Positions 1-5,596 of a stretch of DNA of 6,320 nt are shown piece after piece. The position numbers and the translations under genes are program-made. Source of the stretch: CAZKTF01 sp964555565. GTDB lineage: Bacteria; Planctomycetota; JAJSAM01; JAKLKS01. The notes under the pieces are model-generated. The model had not been told where the DNA came from, searched no databases, and was given only the letters and a program-made list of their open reading frames with translations. How positions within the stretch are numbered: the first letter of the stretch is position 1; each line of letters opens with the position of its first letter. The DNA lies in the NCBI GenBank assembly GCA_964555565.1, contig CAZKTF010000217.1, positions 1-6,320 on the forward strand, read 5' to 3'.

Positions 1-249
1 TCGGCGACCGGCGGTTTGTGCACGGGCTCTGAAGCCCCGGGGGCGGCCGAGGCCTCCCCCCTGGGCCGGTGGCTGCCCGAGGTGCCCCTCGGCGGGCTCG
101 GCCCCGCAACGGAGGCGGCGTCGCAGGCCCTGGAGTCCGTCCCGCGGGTCCTCGACCCCGACCTCGCGCTCCTGCTCGCGGTCGCCGGGTGCGCGGCGCT
201 CGCGATCCAACTCGGCCTCCTCCGCCGCTGCGCGGGAGGGCCCGCGTGA
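1..249 (+). CDS. 3' end of an unknown gene with a C-terminal membrane segment (partial)
   Basis: The reading frame is open from the left edge of the window to a TGA at 247-249, giving 82 residues. The true start probably lies outside: a TTG at 16 is possible, but no ribosome binding site precedes it. The visible part is an Ala/Gly/Pro-rich, low-complexity stretch followed by one hydrophobic segment at about residues 54-74 (LALLLAVAGCAALAIQLGLL), then a short tail with two arginines. This would suit a C-terminal membrane anchor with a short cytoplasmic tail. No family is recognisable. The stop overlaps the GTG start of the next gene (GTGA), which indicates translational coupling and a shared membrane-related role. 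Coding is supported mainly by this coupling and by the clean hydrophobic segment. Function is unknown. Confidence 0.6.
   Translation, partial: SATGGLCTGSEAPGAAEASPLGRWLPEVPLGGLGPATEAASQALESVPRVLDPDLALLLAVAGCAALAIQLGLLRRCAGGPA
235..239 (+). promoter_or_regulatory. Shine-Dalgarno site deciding the GTG start at 246
   Basis: GGAGG lies inside the last codons of the upstream gene and ends 6 nt before the GTG at 246. This spacing is ideal and favours the GTG over the longer, open in-frame extension that reaches back to position 69. Confidence 0.65.
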
Positions 250-773
250 GCCCGGTCCCGCCCCCGCTGGCCGCCGCCCCCGGGGACCCCGGGCTGCTGC
301 TGGCCACCACCCTTGTGGCGGCGGCGCTCCTCCTCCTGGGCCTCCCCTTCGCGGTCTGGCTCGCCGCGCGCGGCGGCGAGGCGCTCCGGGACGTCGCCGG
401 CTCCGCGGCGCGGAGCCCCGGGAGGAGCCTGGCCACCGGGTGCGGGGCGGCGCTGGTCACCCTGTTCCTCCTCGGGGCCTCGCCGGCCCACGCGGCCGTG
501 GGCCTCGTGGCGATCGCGGCGCTCCTCGGTTTCTCGGGCGTGCTGTTCGTCGGGCTGGCCGCGGAGGCCCGCTCGCTCGGCCTCGCGCTCCGTGGGACGG
601 AAGCGGCCCCCGCGGAGGGCGCCCACGCGCCCGCCGGGGGCGCCACCGCCCTGGGCTGGCTCGTGCTCTCGGGGCTCCCGCTGCTCCCCCTCGCGGGGTT
701 CCTCGTGGCGCTCTACCTGGGGCTCCGCGGCGCGGGCGCGGCGCTGTTGACGGCAGCGGCGCGCCGGACGTAG
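246..773 (+). CDS. Small four-helix integral membrane protein of unknown function
   Basis: The product has 175 residues. The GTG start at 246 is chosen because it overlaps the preceding stop (GTGA) and has GGAGG 6 nt upstream. Hydrophobic segments fall at about residues 17-41, 62-80, 84-106 and 135-160. A polar, Ala/Pro/Gly-rich loop lies between helices 3 and 4 (about 117-133). A short charged stretch follows helix 1 (GGEALRDVAG, then an Arg-rich SPGRS). The pattern of an SPGRS-type turn leading into a helical hairpin, ending in a Gly-rich helix and a two-Arg tail, loosely resembles the membrane regions that accompany polymer-forming (bactofilin-like) proteins in some bacteria. That resemblance is weak and is not a call. 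The gene belongs with the truncated gene before it and converges on the cytochrome gene, with 12 bp between stops. Function is unknown. Confidence 0.7.
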   Translation: MSPVPPPLAAAPGDPGLLLATTLVAAALLLLGLPFAVWLAARGGEALRDVAGSAARSPGRSLATGCGAALVTLFLLGASPAHAAVGLVAIAALLGFSGVLFVGLAAEARSLGLALRGTEAAPAEGAHAPAGGATALGWLVLSGLPLLPLAGFLVALYLGLRGAGAALLTAAARRT

Positions 774-785
774 GTCGCCTCTGCC

Positions 786-2201
786 CTACTTGCCGTGGGC
801 GATCTTCTGCCACGCCTCCTCGAACTTGAACCGGGGGCTCATCTCGGGGATGTGGCAGGAGGCGCAGGAGGCCCGAGCGTCGCGGAGCTTCGTCTTCCCC
901 CGGTCGGCGGCGTGGGCCGCGCCGGGCCCGTGGCAGGCCTCGCAGGTCACCGCGGACTGGTCGTCGCCGTAGCGGAGGAACCCCCCGGCGCTCCCGGCGC
1001 CCGTGGCGTGGCAGCCGAGGCAGAGCGGCAGGTGTTCGGAGCCCCGCTTGCGGATCCCGGACTTCTCGTCGCCCATGGCGCGGGAGTGCCTCTCGAGGAG
1101 CCACGCGGCGTGGGCCGAGGGGTGGCACGCCGCGCAGGCCGTCGGACCCGTGAACTCCGATCCCGCGGGGGCCCCCTTCGCCTCGGCCGCGAGGGCCGCC
1201 GCGAGGAACCCCTCCTCCGAGAGCTTCTGGCGCGCCAGGCGCATCTGGAAGGTATGGAACTCCAGGGGCGGCGACGCCCCCGAGAGCGGCCGCGTCTCGT
1301 ACCCGACGAGCCCGGGGGGGCCCTTCCTGCCGCCGAAGATCGCCTGGCCCACGTTCCGCCACCCCGTCCCCGCCACGAGGAAGGTCCGGTCCCCCACGCG
1401 CTCGGCGTCGAGGGAGGGGAGGTCCCCGCCGTGCGCGGCGATCGTGCAGTCCACCTCCGGGAGGTCCCGGGCCAGCGCCTCGGCCTCGGCCCGGGGGGCG
1501 TGCGCGAGGAGGACCGTGAGGTCCGCGGGCCCGACCTCCCGGAGCGCCGCGCGGGCCGCCTCCACGGGCGGGAGGATCCGCACGTCCACGCCCGCCGCGC
1601 GCAGCCCCGGCTCGAAGGAGGGCGAGAGGACCGCGACCACCGCCACGGTCCGCGTCCCCGCCGGCCGGAGCGCCGCCCCGGCCACGAGCGGCCGGCCCTG
1701 CGCGTCGCGCAGGTTGGCGCAGAGGACCGCGACTCCCTCGGAGGTGCGGTTCTTCACCTCGCGCCAGCGCTCGAGCCCGATGCGGAGGTCCATCTCGCCG
1801 ACGGCGGTCGCCGCGAGCCCCACCTCCTTGAGGACGACGGCGGCGTGCTCGTACTCGATCGCCCCCGCCTCGCCGGGCGCGCACGCGTTGTCCCCCGTGG
1901 AGAGCAGGACGGACGCCGGCCCGTTGCGGACGAGGTCCTCCACCACGGCGTTCAGGCGGTCGAGGCCGCCCACGGGCGGACGGGCGCAGGGGGGGCCCCA
2001 GAGGCGCCCCCGCAGCTCGCCGGTGAACAGGATCGCGATCGGCGGGGGGGCCGTCTCCTCCGGGCCCCCCTTCTTCGCCGGGGTCCCGTCCCCGTGCGGG
2101 CGGGCGGGCCGGATCGCGCCCCCGCGCCGGCCCGCCAGGAACCAGGCGGCGGCGCCGGCCAGCAGGATGAGGACCGCGGGGAGGAGGACGCGTCGGATCA
2201 C
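786..2201 (-). CDS. Membrane-anchored metallophosphatase-like / tetraheme cytochrome c fusion protein
   Basis: The product has 471 residues. The start is the GTG at 2201, 14 bp after the sdhB stop, immediately before an anchor: R3 and R4, then a hydrophobic helix at about 5-22 with no lipobox. A Pro/Gly-rich linker (about 28-53) leads to a UshA/5'-nucleotidase-like domain (about 55-310). That domain shows a strand plus FTGELRGRL (58-67), GGLDRLNAVV (78-87), STGDN (101-105), VGEMDL (134-139), LLAH (H234) and AAHGG (H257). The C-terminal domain (about 350-471) carries four heme-binding CXXCH motifs at C356-H360, C394-H398, C420-H424 and C446-H450. Distal heme ligands may include H364, H372, H390, H430 and H469. 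The first-heme CHPSAHAAWLLERHS pattern and the ending SPRFKFEEAWQKIAHG look like cytochrome c554-family proteins. Hemes would be attached in the periplasm, anchored to the inner membrane. Most phosphatase metal ligands are replaced, so a catalytic role is doubtful. Electron transfer, perhaps tied to the adjacent succinate dehydrogenase, is an inference from position. Confidence 0.9.
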   Translation of the reverse strand: MIRRVLLPAVLILLAGAAAWFLAGRRGGAIRPARPHGDGTPAKKGGPEETAPPPIAILFTGELRGRLWGPPCARPPVGGLDRLNAVVEDLVRNGPASVLLSTGDNACAPGEAGAIEYEHAAVVLKEVGLAATAVGEMDLRIGLERWREVKNRTSEGVAVLCANLRDAQGRPLVAGAALRPAGTRTVAVVAVLSPSFEPGLRAAGVDVRILPPVEAARAALREVGPADLTVLLAHAPRAEAEALARDLPEVDCTIAAHGGDLPSLDAERVGDRTFLVAGTGWRNVGQAIFGGRKGPPGLVGYETRPLSGASPPLEFHTFQMRLARQKLSEEGFLAAALAAEAKGAPAGSEFTGPTACAACHPSAHAAWLLERHSRAMGDEKSGIRKRGSEHLPLCLGCHATGAGSAGGFLRYGDDQSAVTCEACHGPGAAHAADRGKTKLRDARASCASCHIPEMSPRFKFEEAWQKIAHGK

Positions 2202-2215
2202 GGTCCGGTCTTCCC

Positions 2216-2962
2216 CTACCTCCGCAGGAGGTCCGCGATCGAGAAGAGCGTGGACTCCCGCGCGAGCCGGGCCAGCGACTCGGTGAGCGGGATCTCCTTC
2301 GGGCAGACGCGGACGCAGTTCTGGGACTTGCCGCACTCCTGGATCCCGCCCGGGCCCATGACCGCCCGCAGGCGCTCGGCGCGGTTCATCCGGCCGGTGG
2401 GATGGGAGTTGAACAGGACCACCTGGCTCATGACCGCCGGGCCCATGAACCGGGAGCGCTCGTTGACCTGGGGGCAGACCTCGAGGCAGCAGCCGCAGGA
2501 CATGCAGCGCGAGAGGACGTAGCCCTCCTGGGCATCGGCGTCGGACATCCGGGGGCCCGGGCCGAGGTCGTAGGTCCCGTCGATCGGAACCCAGGCCCGC
2601 ACCTTCTTCAGGTTCTCGAACATCGAGGCGCGGTCCACGACCAGGTCCCGCCGGCAGGGGAACTTCGTCATGGGCTCGAGCCGGATCGGCTGCTCGAGCC
2701 GGTCCACGAGGGCCGAGCAGGCCTGGCGGACCCTGCCGTTCACGACCATGGTGCAGGCCCCGCAGACCTCCTCGAGGCAGTTCGACTCCCAGGCGACGGG
2801 GTCCACGCGGCGGCCGTCCCGCGCGACCGGGTTCCTCCGGATCGCCTGGAGCGCGGCGATGACGTTCATGCTCTTCGCGCGGGGGACCTCGAACTCCTCC
2901 CAGCGCGGGGCCGCGCCGGGCCCCTCCCGCCTCAGGATCCTCAGGACCACCGTCTCGGACAT
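2216..2962 (-). CDS. sdhB: Succinate dehydrogenase/fumarate reductase iron-sulfur subunit
   Basis: The product has 248 residues, close to the family's usual length. It passes electrons from the flavin of SdhA to the membrane quinone site on the cytoplasmic face. The N-terminal ferredoxin fold carries the [2Fe-2S] ligands C62, C67, C70 and C82, with the 5-3-12 spacing of the family. The C-terminal part holds C153, C156, C159 and C163 (motif CMSCGCCLEVCP) and C210, C216 and C220 (CGKSQNCVRVCP). By family precedent C153/C156/C159/C220 bind [4Fe-4S] and C163/C210/C216 bind [3Fe-4S]; an extra C158 sits within the motif. The ATG at 2962 is chosen because GGAGG (plus-strand 2968-2972) lies 5 nt upstream and the N-terminus MSETVVLRILRR matches the first beta strand of the fold. 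It is separated from sdhA by 50 bp containing a palindromic repeat, and is followed 14 bp later by the cytochrome gene. Dehydrogenase and fumarate reductase cannot be told apart from this subunit. Confidence 0.97.
   Translation of the reverse strand: MSETVVLRILRREGPGAAPRWEEFEVPRAKSMNVIAALQAIRRNPVARDGRRVDPVAWESNCLEEVCGACTMVVNGRVRQACSALVDRLEQPIRLEPMTKFPCRRDLVVDRASMFENLKKVRAWVPIDGTYDLGPGPRMSDADAQEGYVLSRCMSCGCCLEVCPQVNERSRFMGPAVMSQVVLFNSHPTGRMNRAERLRAVMGPGGIQECGKSQNCVRVCPKEIPLTESLARLARESTLFSIADLLRR
2218..2232 (-). other. Short inverted repeat over the sdhB stop, masking a GGAGGT
   Basis: A perfect 6-bp inverted repeat with a 3-nt loop (ACCTCC-GCA-GGAGGT on the plus strand). In the sdh transcript it folds the last sdhB codons against GGAGGU, whose end lies 16 nt before the GTG of the cytochrome gene. 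That is farther than usual for a ribosome binding site, and the codons (Leu-Leu-Arg-Arg-stop) could explain the sequence by themselves. A regulatory role is speculative. Confidence 0.25.
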
Positions 2963-2986
2963 GCGGGCCTCCACTGGAGAGGTAAA

Positions 2987-3017
2987 GGCGGGCGGGGCAA
3001 GCCCCGCCCCTACTAGT
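2987..3017. repeat. 31-bp palindromic intergenic repeat, copy 1 (REP-like)
   Basis: This matches the element at 6241-6271 at 28 of 31 positions. It contains the inverted repeat GGGCGGGG / CCCCGCCC (2990-2997 and 3002-3009) around CAAG, followed by CTACTAGT. In the sense of the sdh transcript the hairpin is GGGCGGGG-CUUG-CCCCGCCC, and G(CUUG)C is a known exceptionally stable loop. It lies between sdhA and sdhB, and the TAG inside it is the sdhA stop codon. No U-run follows, so it is not a classical intrinsic terminator. It may protect the upstream mRNA 3' end or lower expression of the downstream genes. Both are inferences. Confidence 0.75.
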
Positions 3018-4755
3018 CGTACTTCCGCGGCCGGGGCTGGACGTACTTCGTGGGCACCGGCTCGTAGTCGATCCGGGGGCCCCCCGGAGCGTACCGGGCG
3101 AGGGTCGTCTTGAGGAAGTCGGCGTCGTCGCGCTGAGGGAAGTCCGGCTTGTAGTGGGCGCCGCGGGACTCGTCGCGCAGGAAGGCCCCCCGCAGCATGG
3201 CCCGCGCGAGGACGAGCATGTTCTCCATCTGCCTCGCGAACACGAGCGACTGGTTCTCGTGCTCCCCGCGGTCGGGGAGCGGCGCCCGGCCGAGCCGCTC
3301 CTGGAGGTCGGCCACCGCCTCCTCGGCCTCCGCCAGGCCCGCGTTCTGGCGGACCACGGTGCAGTGCTTGTTCATGGTCCGGCCGAGTTCCTCGTGCAGC
3401 CCGAAGGGGTTCTCGCTCCCCTCCCGCGCCGCGCAGGCCCGGTTCGCCTCCTCCTCGCGCCGCCGCGCCTCCTCGAAGAGGGAGGCGTCGAGGGCGTCGG
3501 AGGCCGTCGCGAGCCCCTGCGCGTACCGGACGGCCGCGGGCCCGCTCACCATGCCGCCGAAGATGCAGGAGACGAGCGAGTTCGCCCCGAGCCGGTTCGC
3601 CCCGTGGTACTGGTAGTTCGCCTCCCCGGTGGCGAAGAGCCCGGGGACGTTCGTCATCTCGTTCTCGTTGTCCACCCAGAGCCCGCCCATGGTGTAGTGG
3701 ACCGAGGGGAACACCCGCATGGGCACCAGCGTCGGGTCCTCCCCGACGAACTTCTCGTAGATCTCGAGGACCCCGCCGAGCTTGCGCCGGGTCGTGGCGG
3801 CGTCGAGGTGGGAGACGTCCAGGTACACCTGGGGCTTCCCGTCCACCCCCAGCCCCAGCTCGTGGACCACGCGGAAGATCTCCCGCGTGGCGATGTCGCG
3901 GGGGACCAGGTTGCCGTACTTCGGGTACTTCTCCTCGAGGAAGTACCACGGCTTCCCGCCCCGGGGGACCCAGACCCGGCCGCCCTCCGCGCGGACCGAC
4001 TCGGAGATAAGCCGGTCCTTGTCCTCGCCGGGGACGGCCGTGGGGTGGACCTGGATGAACTCCGGGTTGGCGTAGACCACGCCCTGGCGGTAGGCGGAGC
4101 CGGCCGCGGAGCCGGTGCAGTTCAGCGAGTTCGTGGAGCGGCCGAAGATCGCGCCGACGCCGCCCGTGGCCAGGACCGTCGCGTCCGCCCGGAAGGCCTC
4201 GGGCCGGCAGGTGTCGTTGGGCATGGCGACCATGCCCCGGCAGCGCCCCTCGCCGTCGATCACCGCCGAGAGGAACTCCCACTTCTCGTGGCGGGTGACC
4301 CGCCCCTCGGCCTCCCAGCGGCGTACCTGCTCGTCGAGCGCGTAGATGAGCTGCTGGCCGGTGGTGGCCCCGGCGTAGGCGGTGCGGTGGTGGCGCGTCC
4401 CGCCGAAGCGGCGGAAGTCGATGAGCCCCTCGGGCGTGCGGCTGAAGCGCACCCCCATGCGGTCGAGGAGGTAGATGATCCCGGGCGCCGCCATGCACAT
4501 GCGGCGCGGGAGGTCCTGCTGGGCGAGGAAGTCCCCCCCGTAGATCGTGTCGTCGAAGTGCTGCTCCGGGGAGTCCCCCTCCCCCTTCGTGTTCACCGCC
4601 GCGTTGATGCCGCCCTGGGCGCACACGGAGTGGCTGCGCTTGCAGGGGACCGAGGAGAAGAGCCTCACCTCGGCCCCGGCCTCGGCCGCCTTGATCACGG
4701 TCATGAGGCCGGCGAGCCCCCCGCCGACGACGACGACCTTCGGTGCGCGCGCCAC
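3013..4755 (-). CDS. sdhA: Succinate dehydrogenase/fumarate reductase flavoprotein subunit
   Basis: The product has 580 residues, close to the length of Bacillus-type SdhA. It catalyses succinate-fumarate interconversion with covalently bound FAD on the cytoplasmic side. Visible elements, in order, are the dinucleotide-binding VVVGGGLAGL (8-17); the flavin-linking H42 in KRSHSVCAQGG; GGTRHHRTAYAGATTGQQ (118-135); the second FAD region VLATGGVGAIFGRSTNS (194-210); substrate-site H237 (FIQVHPT) and S252-R255 (SESVR); the catalytic Arg candidate R286 in VPRDIATRE; H353 (VHYTMGGLWVD); and R388 in HGANRLGANSL. No key residue is missing. The GTG start at 4755 is chosen because it lies 4 bp after the sdhC stop, has GGAGG 8 nt upstream, and begins directly before the first FAD strand. 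The C-terminus (PRPRKYD) runs into the 31-bp repeat, which provides the stop. The tight coupling to sdhC indicates one complex made from one transcript. Confidence 0.98.
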   Translation of the reverse strand: MARAPKVVVVGGGLAGLMTVIKAAEAGAEVRLFSSVPCKRSHSVCAQGGINAAVNTKGEGDSPEQHFDDTIYGGDFLAQQDLPRRMCMAAPGIIYLLDRMGVRFSRTPEGLIDFRRFGGTRHHRTAYAGATTGQQLIYALDEQVRRWEAEGRVTRHEKWEFLSAVIDGEGRCRGMVAMPNDTCRPEAFRADATVLATGGVGAIFGRSTNSLNCTGSAAGSAYRQGVVYANPEFIQVHPTAVPGEDKDRLISESVRAEGGRVWVPRGGKPWYFLEEKYPKYGNLVPRDIATREIFRVVHELGLGVDGKPQVYLDVSHLDAATTRRKLGGVLEIYEKFVGEDPTLVPMRVFPSVHYTMGGLWVDNENEMTNVPGLFATGEANYQYHGANRLGANSLVSCIFGGMVSGPAAVRYAQGLATASDALDASLFEEARRREEEANRACAAREGSENPFGLHEELGRTMNKHCTVVRQNAGLAEAEEAVADLQERLGRAPLPDRGEHENQSLVFARQMENMLVLARAMLRGAFLRDESRGAHYKPDFPQRDDADFLKTTLARYAPGGPRIDYEPVPTKYVQPRPRKYD

Positions 4756-4759
4756 CCCC

Positions 4760-5464
4760 CTACCCTCCCCCCGGGTCGTGCCAGGTCGGGGAGCCGGGGA
4801 CGAAGGCCAGCAGGGCCCCGGTCCCGAGCCCCATCACGGCGAGGCCGATCCCGGCGCAGGCCCAGGCGGCGAGCCGCTGGGCCCGGGGGCCGACGACGAG
4901 GCCCCAGGAGCAGAGGAAGCCCCAGACCCCGTTGGCGAAGTGGAAGACGACCGAGGCGAGCCCGACCACGTAGAAGGCGAGGACCGCGGGGTTGGCGAGC
5001 GTCTCCCGCACGATCCCGAAGGGGGAGTTCCCCGTGGCCCTGCCGTCGATCTCGGGGAGGAAGTCCGCGCGCGCCATGCCGCGGAAGTTCACGAAGTGGA
5101 AGACGATGAAGGCGAGGGCGAGGACCCCGGTCGCGCGCTGGAGGGTGTACATCCAGTTCCGCGCGTAGGGGTAGGCGAGGGGGTTCGGCTTCCCCTCGAA
5201 GACGATGACCATCCCGAGGAGGGCGTGGAAGGCGAGGGGGAGCCAGATCGCGCCGACCTCCAGGGCGAGGATGAAGGGGAGGGAGTTGATCCGCGTCACC
5301 GTGTCGTCGAAGGCCTTCGCCCCGTGGACGGCGGAGTAGTTCTCGAAGAGGTGCATGCAGAGGAACCCGCCGATCGGGATCACCCCCGAGAGGGAGTGCA
5401 GCTTGCGGAGCAGGAAGGCGGAGCGGCCGATGGCGGGCGGGGCGTCGGCGGGGGTCGCGCTCAT
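4760..5464 (-). CDS. sdhC: Succinate dehydrogenase cytochrome b558 subunit (type B, di-heme)
   Basis: The product has 234 residues, somewhat longer than Bacillus SdhC (about 200). It is the membrane anchor that binds two b hemes and quinone. Five hydrophobic helices lie at about 24-44, 64-88, 108-126, 158-180 and 198-221. Conserved histidines are H23 (RKLHSLSGVIP), H38, H80, H123 and H175 (VFHFANGVWGF). Their spacing of 15, 42 and 43 equals that of the Bacillus subtilis protein (H13, H28, H70, H113), so H38, H80, H123 and H175 are the probable heme ligands. The III-IV loop is 10 residues longer. As expected for type B enzymes there is one fused anchor and no sdhD. The ATG at 5464 puts the family's RxLHSL motif near the N-terminus, but no convincing Shine-Dalgarno precedes it. 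First gene of the sdhCAB cluster. Such enzymes usually work with menaquinone. Confidence 0.95.
   Translation of the reverse strand: MSATPADAPPAIGRSAFLLRKLHSLSGVIPIGGFLCMHLFENYSAVHGAKAFDDTVTRINSLPFILALEVGAIWLPLAFHALLGMVIVFEGKPNPLAYPYARNWMYTLQRATGVLALAFIVFHFVNFRGMARADFLPEIDGRATGNSPFGIVRETLANPAVLAFYVVGLASVVFHFANGVWGFLCSWGLVVGPRAQRLAAWACAGIGLAVMGLGTGALLAFVPGSPTWHDPGGG
4764..4768 (-). promoter_or_regulatory. Shine-Dalgarno site for sdhA inside the end of sdhC
   Basis: GGAGG (CCTCC on the plus strand) is made by the final glycine codons of sdhC and ends 8 nt before the sdhA GTG at 4755. It supports that GTG as the start and implies coupled translation of sdhC and sdhA. Confidence 0.65.
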
Positions 5465-5596
5465 GGGATGCCCGGGCCACGGAGTCCGGTCGGGAGAGTC
5501 TACAGAGGCGCGCGGGGGCCCCGCACGATTCGGACGATCCCGGGGCCGGCCCGGGGTACGGGGCGCGGTCGCGGCCGGGTCAGGCGGCGTCCGGGA
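5465..5596 (-). promoter_or_regulatory. Leader region upstream of sdhC; weak promoter candidate only
   Basis: These 132 bp separate the secreted-protein gene from sdhC. The one AT-containing piece, TGTAGACT read on the minus strand (plus-strand 5497-5504), has 4 of 6 matches to a sigma-70 -10 box in TAGACT. It lies about 33 bp before the sdhC start, but no matching -35 box is visible. A self-complementary GGGCCGGCCC sits at 5543-5552 without a T-run, so it is not a good terminator. Whether sdhC has its own promoter or is read from the gene upstream cannot be decided here. Confidence 0.25.

Noticed and set aside
457..1884. 475-codon minus-strand frame overlapping the cytochrome gene
   Set aside because: It is Arg/Gly-rich in an alternative frame and breaks none of the heme motifs of the real frame. 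No ribosome binding site or family signature was seen.
2202..2336. Upstream extension of the cytochrome gene to an ATG at 2336
   Set aside because: This would place 45 residues of Arg/Pro-rich sequence, overlapping sdhB, in front of the membrane anchor. The GTG at 2201 puts the anchor at the N-terminus as expected.
795..2522. Long open frame on the plus strand (575 codons) opposite the cytochrome gene
   Set aside because: It is antisense to the CXXCH-bearing gene and the end of sdhB. The product is an Arg/Gly/Pro/Ala-rich sequence without any domain, typical of the open mirror frames seen in very GC-rich DNA.
2990..3009. Palindrome between sdhA and sdhB as an intrinsic terminator
   Set aside because: No U-run follows in the sdh sense, and termination here would cut off sdhB, which the complex requires. 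It is better explained as a repeat element.
2216..4624. Apparent 802-codon minus-strand frame ending in SdhB
   Set aside because: Only the part from 2962 is SdhB. The rest runs through sdhA in the wrong frame and is Arg/Pro/Gly-rich. It is not a fusion protein, since the sdhA frame is intact and fully conserved.
3154..5109. 651-codon plus-strand frame opposite sdhA and sdhC
   Set aside because: It is a mirror frame of well-conserved genes, with low-complexity composition and no domain.
5543..5552. GGGCCGGCCC palindrome as an intrinsic terminator before sdhC
   Set aside because: It is a continuous palindrome with no room for a loop and no following T-run, and is expected by chance at this GC content.
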